In this document: positions 25,413 through 33,980 of the stretch, in pieces
How the letters are laid out: every line of letters starts with the position of its first letter
How positions within the stretch are numbered: position 1 is the stretch's first letter
DNA from: an uncultured Prevotellaceae bacterium
GTDB taxonomy: Bacteria; Bacteroidota; Bacteroidia; Bacteroidales; Muribaculaceae
Reading direction: 5' to 3'
NCBI GenBank assembly: GCA_900322135.1
Contig: ONYP01000010.1
Location: forward strand, 1 to 51,958
DNA: 51,958 nt
Made by a program: the position numbers and the translations under genes
Notes under the pieces: model-generated
The model's database searches: none
Seen by the model: only the letters and a program-made list of their open reading frames with translations
Told to the model about the DNA's origin: nothing

Positions 25413-25432
25413 GATGCTTGATTAGAATTGCA

Positions 25433-26215
25433 TTATCGTTTCTTGTACTGGATGTAGAGTTTGGTGATGACCTGCTTGGTGTTCTCGGCAAAGTCACTCT
25501 TCATCATCCAGTCATAGTAGCCCAAATCGATTTTGGTGAACACTTCTTCAACGCTTCTTCCCTTGTGCTTGCCGAAGTTGAACACGGGCACTTTCTGGTC
25601 GTTGAGGATGATGCGGCCCGCAAGGTCCACATTACGGTTGTGGCACGAGTACTGCGACAAGTAGTCAACATCGTTGCGCAGGGGCTCGGCATCGTTGGCA
25701 TAATAGTCCAATTGGGCTTTGAGCACCTCGAGGGTGGTCTTGGCGTCGTCGGCAGCCGAGTGGTGGTTCTCCATCGGATGACCGCAATAGAAAATGCAGG
25801 CTGCTTCCAGATCCCGTTTCTCGCGCTTGTGGTAGATGGTCTGCACATCGATGAACTTGTGTTGGCTCGGGTCAAAGGGGACACCTGCCTTGCTCATCTC
25901 CTGGGCCAGCAACGGTATGTCGAAATGGTTACTGTTGAAGCCTGCAATGTCACTGCCCTCAAACACGCGGGCAACCTCAAGGGCCCGTTCCTTAAAGGTG
26001 GGCTCGCCCACAAGCATCTCGTTGGTGATGTGGTGTACATCAATAGCCTGCTGGGGTATGACCTTCTCAGGGTTGAACCGATAGGTCTTGCTCTCCGCGT
26101 GGCCGTCAGGATATACCTTGACATAGGACAGCTCGATGATACGGTCGTCGGTAATATTCAAGCCGGTGGATTCCAAATCAAAAACCACCAGAGGGCGTCT
26201 CAGGTTCAGTTCCAT
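25433..26215 (-). CDS. DnaQ-like 3'-5' exonuclease
   Basis: A 260-residue DEDD-family exonuclease. The first motif VVFDLESTGLN supplies Asp13 and Glu15; IAGFNSNHFDIPLL near 95-108 carries the second acidic site; HSAADDAKTT gives the final His and Asp. A C-terminal extension of about 80 residues ends KLYIQYKKR. It sits between dnaN and coaBC, so a role as proofreading or repair exonuclease is plausible, but a dedicated Pol III epsilon cannot be claimed from sequence alone. Confidence 0.88.
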   Translation of the reverse strand: MELNLRRPLVVFDLESTGLNITDDRIIELSYVKVYPDGHAESKTYRFNPEKVIPQQAIDVHHITNEMLVGEPTFKERALEVARVFEGSDIAGFNSNHFDIPLLAQEMSKAGVPFDPSQHKFIDVQTIYHKREKRDLEAACIFYCGHPMENHHSAADDAKTTLEVLKAQLDYYANDAEPLRNDVDYLSQYSCHNRNVDLAGRIILNDQKVPVFNFGKHKGRSVEEVFTKIDLGYYDWMMKSDFAENTKQVITKLYIQYKKR

Positions 26216-26269
26216 TATACTCTATAGCATTAGCTGTTAGCAGTCAGCTTGTTTGCTGATTGTATGGGA

Positions 26270-27388
26270 TTAAATCATCATGGGCATCTGTAACACGATG
26301 AGGTCCTCACCGGGTTTCTGCTCACTGGGGACAAAGACACCTGCACGCGCGGGATCAAGCAACTTGAGGAAGACGCCCTCGCAGTCGATGTTGTTCACCA
26401 CATCGATGACATCGGCGCTCTTGAAACCGATGTTCATGGGCTCACCGTTATATTCACAGTTGATGGTCTCCTCGGCAGCGGTGGAGTGGTCGACATCCTG
26501 GGCTGTGAGCACCACATGGTCGGCACTCAAGTCAAGGCGTACGAGACCGCCTACATTGGCGAACACGGCAACGCGGCGCACGGCATTGAGCAGCGTCATG
26601 CGGTCAACAGCCATCGTGTAGGGATTGTCCTCAGGGATAACCGTGTTATAGTTGGGGTAGCGACCGTTGATGAAACGGCAAGACAACTGGTAATCGGCAT
26701 TTTCAAAGGTGGCACTGCTCTCGTCGACCGTGATGTTGATGGCATCATCGCTGTTGCGGTCAATGATGCTGGCGAGAATGGAAGCAGGTTTGGCGGGCAG
26801 GATGAAGCTGCGCTCAAAATCGGGCTTCACATCGGTCTGGCGGTAACGCACCAGCTTGTGGGAGTCGCTGGCAACATACACAATCATGTCGGGCTTGATG
26901 TCCCAATAGATACCTGTGAACTGGGGGTGCATGTCGTCCTTGCCGACAGCAAACAAGGTGTGACCGATACCGGTGGCAATATTCTTGGCAGGCAGTGAGA
27001 ATTGCTTGATATCGTTGGCATTGGCAGCCTTCTCGGGGAATTCATCACCATTCAGTGCCATTGCATCATAATAACCATTCTGGTAGGTCACCTTCACGGC
27101 GAGGGTCTCATCGTTGATTTCGAAAGTCAGAGCGGTGTCGGGCAATTCCTTCAGTGAATTGATTGTGCGCTTCACATCGATAGCGAATTTACCGGAACCT
27201 TCCACATTCTGCACCTCGATGTTGGTCGTCAGGCGCGTTTCCATGTCGCTGCCAGTTACCACCAGGCGGTCGCTTTGCAGTTCAAACAGGAAGTTGTCAA
27301 GAATGGCAAAAGCGTTGTTGCTGCTCACCACTTTGCTCACGGCATTCAACCTGCTGAGCAATAATTTACTTTGGATGTTGAATTTCAT
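26270..27388 (-). CDS. dnaN: DNA polymerase III beta clamp
   Basis: A 372-residue sliding clamp of three repeated domains (about 1-120, 125-245, 250-372). Recognised by MKFNIQSKLLLSRLNAVSKVV, LFAVGKDDMHPQFTGIYW, YVASDSHKLVRY, GRYPNYNTVIPEDNP and the C-terminal VLQMPMMI. It tethers DNA polymerase III to template. It leads the operon dnaN-exonuclease-coaBC-porD-recN-rlmB. Confidence 0.97.
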   Translation of the reverse strand: MKFNIQSKLLLSRLNAVSKVVSSNNAFAILDNFLFELQSDRLVVTGSDMETRLTTNIEVQNVEGSGKFAIDVKRTINSLKELPDTALTFEINDETLAVKVTYQNGYYDAMALNGDEFPEKAANANDIKQFSLPAKNIATGIGHTLFAVGKDDMHPQFTGIYWDIKPDMIVYVASDSHKLVRYRQTDVKPDFERSFILPAKPASILASIIDRNSDDAINITVDESSATFENADYQLSCRFINGRYPNYNTVIPEDNPYTMAVDRMTLLNAVRRVAVFANVGGLVRLDLSADHVVLTAQDVDHSTAAEETINCEYNGEPMNIGFKSADVIDVVNNIDCEGVFLKLLDPARAGVFVPSEQKPGEDLIVLQMPMMI

Positions 27389-27441
27389 ACAGTTATGTCT
27401 CTTTATATGTGATTATTTTATTTGTTTCTTTTATTAACCTA

Positions 27442-27449
27442 CAAATATA
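27442..27449 (-). promoter_or_regulatory. Candidate -7 box of dnaN promoter
   Basis: Minus strand TATATTTG, a perfect TAnnTTTG match about 54 nt before the dnaN ATG. No good -33 box lies 19-21 nt upstream (the nearest TTTG is at about 12 nt). The rest of the 264-nt gap holds a terminator and nothing else that I can see. Confidence 0.45.
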
Positions 27450-27588
27450 ATGCTTTTTTTTCAAATAGGGCGCTGTTGTTGATAAAAAAACGAAAAAACC
27501 GGTCGATTATTGTGATAAGGAATTGTGCTTAATACCCTGGATATTCTTCACGCTGTTATAATCTCAAAACGATTGTCTCCAGGTAAAT

Positions 27589-27628
27589 TAAAGCCGGAGT
27601 TGCGCAACCTGATGTTAAACGCAACCCC
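27589..27628 (-). terminator. Terminator of the Omp28-like dockerin gene
   Basis: On the minus strand GGGGTTGCG (27628-27620) pairs with CGCAACTCC (27604-27596) with one G-U pair, followed by GGCTTTAATTT. Confidence 0.65.
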
Positions 27629-27652
27629 GACTCGGTAGTATTGAAGTGAAGA

Positions 27653-28702
27653 TTACCTGGTGCCCAGTACGATATCGATGAGTACGGTAATGTCACCAAT
27701 GGTGATATCGTCATCACCATCCAGATTTGCGTTGGCTGTGTTGATTACAACGGAATCCTTGCCTAGAACATAGTCGATGAGTGTCGTCACATCCAGAATG
27801 TCTATGTCACCGTCATCATTCACATCGCCAGGTTTCACAGGATTAACCCAAGCGTCAATATAACACCTGTTGGCATTGATGGCTTTCTTGGTCGTTTTGT
27901 CAACAACAACAGCAATCACATGGAGGTTGTCCTTGTTTTGGATAAGGGAAGGCTTCGGCAGATTGGCTAAAGTAAAGGTGTAGTTGAAGCCGTAGTCCTC
28001 ATAGGCTACGATAGTCGTCGGCAGACTGTTGGCGACAACGCCGCTGGTGCCCACAAGCACATCGTTGTAATGAATGCCCGACACGCTTGATGGTTTCTTG
28101 ACCCAGGGACCAAGGTAGGGGTCGTTAACGAATTCGGTGTATCCAGAGTAATAATTTTTCTGGTTCCATGAAGAGCCTGAGCCATGGAGGTCGTCGGCAA
28201 TGAGCATGACATTGATGGCATATTGGGCTGAGGATTTATCGGTGGTAAACCAGGTGTTGACATTGATGTCGATGCTGGTGCGCTCCTCGCTGGTCCATTG
28301 TGCTGTGACATCAATGCCGGCAATCACTGGGAGGTTGGCAAACTGCTCCATGGCATTAACGATATCTCCAGAAATTTCGCCAAAACCATAGAGGGCATCT
28401 ACTTTGGAGGTGCGGTCAATGTAGGCTGTGGGGTAGCCTGGGACAGAGTTGGGATATGCGCTGGAACTTACTACCTGCATAGCGTCGCTATTATGGTAAG
28501 CCACACCGATAAATTCATCACCATAGGTTTCACGCAACAATTCCATGCCGACAAGTCCACGGACACACCATCCGCACCAGGTGCCGGTGTATTCTTCAAT
28601 AAGTGGGCGGTGAACGGGAATGTCACCGACATTGGCAGCCATGGCCGATGTAGACAAGGACAACAGTCCTGCAAGAAGTAGGGTGAGTCGAATTCTTTTC
28701 AT
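27653..28702 (-). CDS. Omp28-like thioredoxin-fold protein with dockerin repeats
   Basis: A 349-residue exported protein. Signal peptide about 1-22 (STSAMAA). A thioredoxin-like part follows with EEYTGTWCGWC (Cys43, Cys46), YHNSD and VPGYPTAYIDR containing the cis-proline type loop, as in Omp28-related proteins of Bacteroidetes. The middle (about 120-285) is a strand-rich domain. The C-terminus (292-349) holds two type I dockerin-like calcium loops, GDVNDDGDIDILDVTTLIDYVLG and NANLDGDDDITIGDITVLIDIVLG. Dockerins bind cohesins in cellulosomes, yet no cohesin is visible here. It is monocistronic, with a good promoter and terminator. Confidence 0.85.
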   Translation of the reverse strand: MKRIRLTLLLAGLLSLSTSAMAANVGDIPVHRPLIEEYTGTWCGWCVRGLVGMELLRETYGDEFIGVAYHNSDAMQVVSSSAYPNSVPGYPTAYIDRTSKVDALYGFGEISGDIVNAMEQFANLPVIAGIDVTAQWTSEERTSIDINVNTWFTTDKSSAQYAINVMLIADDLHGSGSSWNQKNYYSGYTEFVNDPYLGPWVKKPSSVSGIHYNDVLVGTSGVVANSLPTTIVAYEDYGFNYTFTLANLPKPSLIQNKDNLHVIAVVVDKTTKKAINANRCYIDAWVNPVKPGDVNDDGDIDILDVTTLIDYVLGKDSVVINTANANLDGDDDITIGDITVLIDIVLGTR

Positions 28703-28767
28703 AATGAATAAAGTTTAGAATTTTTTGGTTATTATGATAAATTGATATGTTGATTAAATTTTAAGTG

Positions 28768-28798
28768 CAAAAGTATTATAATAATAGTAATAATCAAA
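28768..28798 (-). promoter_or_regulatory. Bacteroidetes-type promoter of Omp28-like gene
   Basis: Minus strand: TTTG ending at 28795, 19 nt, perfect -7 TACTTTTG (28775-28768). Leader of about 60 nt. Confidence 0.85.
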
Positions 28799-28865
28799 AA
28801 AATGGAGTATTTATTGTAGAAATATTGGCATTTTATTGTCTTTATAATCTTGACATCTAAACAGA

Positions 28866-28898
28866 AAAGCGTTAACGGCGTGAATCCGTTAACGCTTT
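28866..28898 (-). terminator. Strong terminator of the fur-DUF1015 unit
   Basis: Perfect 13-bp stem AAAGCGTTAACGG (28866-28878) / CCGTTAACGCTTT (28886-28898) with a T-rich tail on the minus strand. Confidence 0.88.
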
Positions 28899-28925
28899 CT
28901 GGTTATTGATTACAAATTGAGTTCT

Positions 28926-30170
28926 TTAGTCGAGCTTGTGGATGATGAGACCAGAACGCAGCTTGGGTTCAAACCAGGTAGCCTTGGGAGGCATGATCTT
29001 GCCGCTGTCGGCAATGTCGATGATTTGCTTCATGGTCACGGGATAGAGGGCCAGAGCCATCTTCATCTCACCGCTGTCAACACGCTGCTTCAACTCGCCC
29101 AAGCCACGGATGCCGCCCACGAAGTCGATGCGCTTGTCGGTACGCAGGTCGGTGATGCCCAGGATGTCGCGCAGGATGTAGTCACTGCTGATGGTCACAT
29201 CGAGCACGCCGATGGGGTCGTTGTCGTCATAGGTGCCCTCCTTGGCGGTCAGCGAGTACCATTTGCCACCCAGGTACAGTGAGAAATTGTGCAACTTGGC
29301 GGGCTTGTAGATTTCGGTGCCCTTCTCCTCGACGATGAATTTCTCACCGAGTTTCTGCAGGAACTGCTCCTCGGTGTTGCCGTTCAGGTCAACAACCACG
29401 CGGTTGTAGTCCATCACCTTGAGGTGGGACTGGGGGAAGCAAACAGCCAGCAGGTAGTTGTACTCCTCGGTGCCGTTGTGGTTGGGGTCAGCCTTAGCCT
29501 TCTCCTCGCCCACATGGGCAGCGGCAGCAGTGCGGTGGTGGCCGTCAGCGATATAGAGATAAGGAATTTCACCGAACTCACGGGTGATGGTGTCGATGGT
29601 CTCCTTGTCACGGATTACCCACAAAGTGTGGCCAATGCCATCCTCGCTCACGAAATCATACTCGGGAGTGGTCTGGGCGGTGCGGTCGATGATGTCCTCC
29701 AGGGTGTTGTTGTCGGGGAATGCCAGGAAAACCGGCTCGATGTTAGCGTTGTTGATCTCGATGTGGTGCATGCGGTCGGCCTCTTTCTCACGGCGGGTGA
29801 GCTCATGTTTCTTGATGCGGCCAGTGAGGTAATCCTCAACACTGGCACCAACAACAAATCCGTACTGGGTGCGGCCATCCATTGTCTGTGCATAGATGTA
29901 GTAGCAGTCCTGGTCGTCCTGAACGAGCCAGCCCTTGTCCTGGAACTTCTTGAAGTTCTCAACGGCCTTGTCATAGACTTTGGGCTCGTGTTCGCCAGTG
30001 CCGGGCTCGAAGTCGATTTCGGGCTTAATGATGTGATACAGAGACATCTCGTTGTCACCGGCTTCGGCGCGTGCCTCTTCACTGGAGAGCACATCGTAAG
30101 GCTTGGATGCTACTTTTTCTACATACTGCTTGGGCGGTCTCACGCCACGGAACGGTTTTACTTTAGCCAT
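28926..30170 (-). CDS. DUF1015 family protein
   Basis: A 414-residue cytoplasmic protein of the DUF1015 family. Marker segments are VKPFRGVRPP near the start, ASKPYDVLSSEEARAEA, SLYHIIKPEID, LYIADGHHRTAAAA near 213-226 and the late IDFVGGIRGLGEL. The GHHR motif resembles that of ParB-like nucleases, but activity is not established; in many anaerobes the gene travels with serine biosynthesis genes, which are absent here. It lies 44 nt after the fur-family gene and ends at a strong terminator. Confidence 0.9.
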   Translation of the reverse strand: MAKVKPFRGVRPPKQYVEKVASKPYDVLSSEEARAEAGDNEMSLYHIIKPEIDFEPGTGEHEPKVYDKAVENFKKFQDKGWLVQDDQDCYYIYAQTMDGRTQYGFVVGASVEDYLTGRIKKHELTRREKEADRMHHIEINNANIEPVFLAFPDNNTLEDIIDRTAQTTPEYDFVSEDGIGHTLWVIRDKETIDTITREFGEIPYLYIADGHHRTAAAAHVGEEKAKADPNHNGTEEYNYLLAVCFPQSHLKVMDYNRVVVDLNGNTEEQFLQKLGEKFIVEEKGTEIYKPAKLHNFSLYLGGKWYSLTAKEGTYDDNDPIGVLDVTISSDYILRDILGITDLRTDKRIDFVGGIRGLGELKQRVDSGEMKMALALYPVTMKQIIDIADSGKIMPPKATWFEPKLRSGLIIHKLD

Positions 30171-30214
30171 GATAAATTAACGGTTTTAAAAGTGTTAAAT
30201 AGGTTTTTATAAAG

Positions 30215-30724
30215 TCATTTATGCTTTTTGTTCTTGTCTTCTTTAGCGGCCATATTGCGTTTGGACTTGCGTGCACAGGTGCTGCAAGTGCCATAGACAT
30301 ACAGGCTGTAGTGGTCGGTGTTGAAAGCGTTAAAACGGCGCGCATTCATAAATGCAGCAAAGTTAGGGTCTCTCACTTCCTTGACTTTTCCGCAGGTAGT
30401 GCACACCAGATGGGTGTGGGGGAGGGTGATGCGCTCATACTGGGCCTGCATGCCTTCAAAGACATGACGCCTGAGCATCTTGGCGTTCATTAGCAGTTCA
30501 ACGGTATTGTAGACCGTTGAGCGGCTCACGCGGAAACCGTCGCCCTCAATCATCTGCTGCAGCTCCTCGATGGTGAAATGACCGTTAATGCCCATGATGC
30601 GGTTCAGGATAGCATAGCGCTCGGTTGTCCGTCGCATGCCGTGAGCATCAAGATACTCATTGAACTTGCGCACTACCGGGTTGTTGCTGTCAGCAAAATC
30701 TTCGATATTTGGGTCGGTATTCAT
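30215..30724 (-). CDS. Fur-family metalloregulator
   Basis: A 169-residue regulator of the Fur superfamily. The winged helix is at about 26-95 (HGMRRTTERYAILNRIM, then FRVSRSTVYNTVELLMNA, the recognition helix). Metal-binding features are THLVCTTCG and YGTCSTCARK, two CxxC pairs that should hold structural zinc, plus histidines. The subfamily (Fur, Zur or PerR) cannot be fixed. The frame extends to 30763, but the promoter -7 box lies at 30733-30740, so ATG 30724 is the first usable start. The basic C-terminal tail (KSKRNMAAKEDKNKKHK) is unusual in length. Confidence 0.9.
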   Translation of the reverse strand: MNTDPNIEDFADSNNPVVRKFNEYLDAHGMRRTTERYAILNRIMGINGHFTIEELQQMIEGDGFRVSRSTVYNTVELLMNAKMLRRHVFEGMQAQYERITLPHTHLVCTTCGKVKEVRDPNFAAFMNARRFNAFNTDHYSLYVYGTCSTCARKSKRNMAAKEDKNKKHK

Positions 30725-30732
30725 CGGTGTGA

Positions 30733-30764
30733 CAAAATTACAACCTTTTTTGGAATCAAGCAAA
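30733..30764 (-). promoter_or_regulatory. Promoter of fur-family gene, nearly leaderless
   Basis: Minus strand: -33 TTTG (30764-30761), 20 nt, perfect -7 TAATTTTG (30740-30733). Expected transcription start about 30727, only about 3 nt before ATG 30724. Confidence 0.82.
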
Positions 30765-30832
30765 GAAAGTGATGAGTTTTTAGTTGCGGTTTTTCAGTTT
30801 TATGCACAATTGATGTCGCTTGAAAAACACGC

Positions 30833-31480
30833 CTAACTCCTGTCACCGATTACCTGCTGGACCGACAGCTCTCTCACTGCATTTGCCATTAAGTCACACA
30901 AGGGACGCACCACCTCACCTGAAAGGGTAGTGCAAATGCCGATGACCCGTGCCCCCGATTCACGCGCGGCAATGAGGCCGTTGCGGGAGTCTTCAAAGAT
31001 GACACAGTCCTTGATGTCCACTCCAATCAGCTGTGCACCAAGCAGGAAACACTCAGGGTCGGGCTTGGCCTTGGTGACCATGTCACCGGTAACAATCTGG
31101 TCAAACAGGGTCGGGAACTCAGGATGCTGGCTGTAAAGCGATTGCATCTTCTTGCGGTCGCTGGAAGTGACGATTGCTATAGGCAATCCCGCGTCGCGCA
31201 GCTCACCGACAAATTCCAGCGCGCCGGGAAAAAAGTCAAAGGTCTTCTGTCGCTCAAATTCCAGCAAACTGCCAAGCACTTGCTTACGCACTTCATCGTT
31301 ATCAAAGTAGCCCAGGATCCTGGTCAAGTGGAACCCCTTGATGTAACTGGCAAAATCAGGCACTCCTGTTGGATGCTCCTTGTCCATCTTTTCCCAAAAG
31401 ATGCTGTATTGTCCCTCGCTGTCAAGCAATACGCCGTCAAGGTCAAACAAGATGCCGCAGGGTTTTGTCTTTTTGTCCAT
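30833..31480 (-). CDS. HAD-family phosphatase, beta-phosphoglucomutase-like
   Basis: A 215-residue haloacid dehalogenase-fold enzyme. Motif I is LFDLDGVLLDSE with Asp13 (nucleophile) and Asp15; motif II is IVTSSDR; motif III is the lysine in TKAKPDPE; motif IV is VIFEDSRNG. The helical cap lies between motif I and about residue 85. Such proteins dephosphorylate sugar phosphates or act as mutases; the substrate is not evident. It is divergent from the FAD oxidoreductase and shares an overlapping promoter region. Confidence 0.9.
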   Translation of the reverse strand: MDKKTKPCGILFDLDGVLLDSEGQYSIFWEKMDKEHPTGVPDFASYIKGFHLTRILGYFDNDEVRKQVLGSLLEFERQKTFDFFPGALEFVGELRDAGLPIAIVTSSDRKKMQSLYSQHPEFPTLFDQIVTGDMVTKAKPDPECFLLGAQLIGVDIKDCVIFEDSRNGLIAARESGARVIGICTTLSGEVVRPLCDLMANAVRELSVQQVIGDRS

Positions 31481-31510
31481 GTTTGGTATTTTGGTAATGA
31501 ATTATGACCG

Positions 31511-31543
31511 CAAAATTAATCGAAATTCAGTAAATTACAGTAA
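31511..31543 (-). promoter_or_regulatory. Promoter of HAD gene, overlapping the divergent promoter
   Basis: Minus-strand -7 box TAATTTTG (31518-31511). At a 21-nt spacer the -33 position (31543-31540) reads TTAC, overlapping the opposite -7 box. Leader about 25 nt. Confidence 0.6.
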
Positions 31544-31548
31544 TTTTG
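31516..31548 (+). promoter_or_regulatory. Promoter of FAD oxidoreductase gene, overlapping the divergent promoter
   Basis: Plus-strand -7 box TAATTTTG (31541-31548). At a 21-nt spacer the -33 position (31516-31519) reads TTAA and lies in the HAD -7 box. Leader about 20 nt. Confidence 0.6.
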
Positions 31549-31573
31549 TGCCATAAAAAACAGTCATCATTAA

Positions 31574-33136
31574 ATGAAAAAGGAACTACAACTGCGCGTT
31601 GACCCGCGCACGGCTGCAAGCATGGATGCTGTTTCCCAGCACCTGGCCCGCCACTATGACATACCCGCCAATAGCATACAAGGTATCAGAATCTTGAAAC
31701 GCTCCATCGACGCGCGCCAGCGCAATGTAGTGGTCAACCTCAAGGTGCGTGTCTATATCGAAGAACCCATGACACAGGACTACCTGGTGCCGCCCATTGA
31801 GTACAAGCCTGTTGACGGCAAGCGGCAAGCCGTCGTAGTCGGCATGGGACCTGGTGGCCTGTTTGCGGCCTTACGCCTCATCGAGTTAGGCATCAAGCCC
31901 ATTGTGCTTGAGCGTGGCAAGGATGTCATGAAACGCCGTGTCGATGCCTCGATGATTCAGCGCGAGGGTATTGTCAACCCCGAGAGCAACTACTGCTTTG
32001 GCGAGGGTGGGGCAGGTGCCTACAGTGACGGCAAACTCTATACCCGCAGCAAGAAACGCGGATCGGTAGAGCGCGTTCTGGGCATCTTTGTACAGCATGG
32101 CGCTCGCGAGGACATCCTCATCGATGCCCATCCCCACATCGGCAGCGATAAGCTGCCCGGCGTCATCAAGGCGATGCGCGAGACCATCCTGCGCTGCGGC
32201 GGAGAGGTGCATTTCGAGACACGGGTAACCGGTCTGACTGTAGACGGTGACTCGGTAACCGGGGTGGAGACCGCCACAGGCGAGCACTTCGAGGGTCCCG
32301 TCATCTTGGCGACGGGTCATTCGGCCCGTGATGTGTACCGGATGCTTAACGACAGCGGCATCACGGTTGAGGCCAAGGGTATAGCTGTGGGTGTGCGCCT
32401 GGAACATCCGCAGCGCATCATCGACCAGATACAGTATCACAGCGTGTTGGGCCGTGGCGAGTATCTACCTGCCGCCGAGTATAACTTTGTCACCCAGGTG
32501 GACCACCGCGGCGTATATTCCTTCTGCATGTGCCCAGGTGGGTTTGTTGTGCCTGCCGTGAGCGAGCCCGACGGACTGGTGGTCAACGGTATGTCCCCGA
32601 GTAATCGCGGTTCACATTGGGCCAACTCGGGCATGGTGGTGGAACTGCACCCCGAAGACCTGCCCGACCAGTACAAAAAATATGGTGTGTTGTCGATGAT
32701 GCAGTTCCAGCATGACATGGAACGCAAGGCATTTGTCGAGGCTGGCAACACGCTCATTGCCGGAGCGCAACGCATGAAGGACTTTGTGGATGGCAAGCCG
32801 TCACGCAACATACCTCCTTCCTCTTATCTCCCTGGCGTACAACCCTCACGGCTCGACCTGTGGATGCCGGCATTTGTCGCCAACCGTTTGCGCAAGGGAT
32901 TTAAGGTCTTTGGCAAGAATGCCCGTGGTTTCCTTACCAACGACGCCATCGTCATCGGTGTCGAGACCCGCACATCTTCCCCCCTGCGCATCCCCCGCGA
33001 CAATGCGTTGCTGCGCCATGTCGCCCTGCAGGGACTCTATCCCTGTGGTGAGGGAGCAGGCTACGCTGGAGGCATCGTTTCGAGTGCCATCGACGGTGAA
33101 CGCTGTGCCGAAGCCCTTGTCGAGGCATTCAAGTGA
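31574..33136 (+). CDS. FAD-dependent oxidoreductase (COG2509-like)
   Basis: A 520-residue flavoprotein. The first 80 residues form a small N-terminal domain seen in this family; the FAD-binding GMGPGGLFAALRLIELG is at 90-106, with the acidic end of the strand in VLERGKD. Further markers are YCFGEGGAGAYSDGKLYTR, ATGHSARDVYRML near 250 and the terminal LYPCGEGAGYAGGIVSSAIDG that closes the FAD site. The family is annotated only as NAD(P)/FAD-dependent oxidoreductase; the reaction is unknown. It is monocistronic; the next gene has a separate promoter. Confidence 0.87.
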   Translation: MKKELQLRVDPRTAASMDAVSQHLARHYDIPANSIQGIRILKRSIDARQRNVVVNLKVRVYIEEPMTQDYLVPPIEYKPVDGKRQAVVVGMGPGGLFAALRLIELGIKPIVLERGKDVMKRRVDASMIQREGIVNPESNYCFGEGGAGAYSDGKLYTRSKKRGSVERVLGIFVQHGAREDILIDAHPHIGSDKLPGVIKAMRETILRCGGEVHFETRVTGLTVDGDSVTGVETATGEHFEGPVILATGHSARDVYRMLNDSGITVEAKGIAVGVRLEHPQRIIDQIQYHSVLGRGEYLPAAEYNFVTQVDHRGVYSFCMCPGGFVVPAVSEPDGLVVNGMSPSNRGSHWANSGMVVELHPEDLPDQYKKYGVLSMMQFQHDMERKAFVEAGNTLIAGAQRMKDFVDGKPSRNIPPSSYLPGVQPSRLDLWMPAFVANRLRKGFKVFGKNARGFLTNDAIVIGVETRTSSPLRIPRDNALLRHVALQGLYPCGEGAGYAGGIVSSAIDGERCAEALVEAFK

Positions 33137-33192
33137 GGAAAACAACATAAATAATTATTAAAACATAATTTTTTTGCTGTATTGACACAATA

Positions 33193-33208
33193 TGGCGCAC
33201 TTTTTGCA
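33193..33208 (+). promoter_or_regulatory. Candidate sigma-54 promoter of the SIMPL gene
   Basis: TGGCGC then TTTTTGCA: GG at 33194-33195, ten bases, GC at 33206-33207, the exact -24/-12 spacing of RpoN promoters. Start expected near 33219, 34 nt before ATG 33253. No TAnnTTTG box is present. TTGACACAAT precedes it at 33182-33191. Confidence 0.55.
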
Positions 33209-33252
33209 GTTATCAATGCGATTATGGTTTTTATTTAACTCATGCCACTATT

Positions 33253-33954
33253 ATGAAAGAGAAAATGATTATTCCGGCAGCCCTTATCGCATTGAGCGTT
33301 TTTTGTTTGGGCTGGTTCATCAAGGCTGGTATTGATGATTTTGCAAGCAAGGACCGCAAGGTCAGTGTTAAGGGTCTTGCCGAGCAGGAAGTGCCTGCCG
33401 ACAAGGTGACCTGGCCTATCGTCTCCAAGGAGGTGGGCAACGACCTGCCAAGCCTTTACGACCGTATTGCCGCCACCCAGTCCAAGATCAAGGCGTTCTT
33501 GATTAAAGGTGGCGTCAAGGAAAATGAGATTAGTCTGGGAGCCCCTCAAGTGGCTGACCTGACGGCCCGCGAGTACGAGACAAACAAGGCCTACCGCTAT
33601 ATCGTCACCTCGGTAGTTACGGTGACGAGCAACAATGTAGACCAGGTGCGACAACTCATCGCCAAGCAGGGCGACTTGTTGCGTGAGGGTGTAGCTATCA
33701 CAGGCGACAGTTATGACAACCAGATTCAGTATGAGTTTGTCGCCTTCAAGGAGATGAAGCCCAAGATGATGCAGGAGGCTATCGAGAATGCCCAGGTCAC
33801 TGCCGAGCAGTTCGCCAAGAACTCCCATAGCAAACTCAACAAGATTGTCAGTGCCGACCAGGGCCAGTTCTCTATCGAGAACCGCGACGAGTACACTCCC
33901 TGGATCAAAAAAGTGCGCGTCGTGACCACTGTCACCTATTCCTTGAAGGACTAG
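33253..33954 (+). CDS. SIMPL-domain (DUF541) membrane-anchored protein
   Basis: A 233-residue protein with one N-terminal membrane helix (about 6-25, [21 protein letters not shown]) and an extracytoplasmic SIMPL domain: [20 protein letters not shown], then the helix with [21 protein letters not shown], the [21 protein letters not shown] segment and the late [28 protein letters not shown] proteins (BP26-like) affect oxidative and envelope stress in other bacteria; no biochemical activity is established. A sigma-54-type promoter precedes it. It is convergent with the ClpC-like gene. Confidence 0.87.
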   Translation: MKEKMIIPAALIALSVFCLGWFIKAGIDDFASKDRKVSVKGLAEQEVPADKVTWPIVSKEVGNDLPSLYDRIAATQSKIKAFLIKGGVKENEISLGAPQVADLTAREYETNKAYRYIVTSVVTVTSNNVDQVRQLIAKQGDLLREGVAITGDSYDNQIQYEFVAFKEMKPKMMQEAIENAQVTAEQFAKNSHSKLNKIVSADQGQFSIENRDEYTPWIKKVRVVTTVTYSLKD

Positions 33955-33980
33955 GTTCCTGTAGCAACATTTTTATAAAC

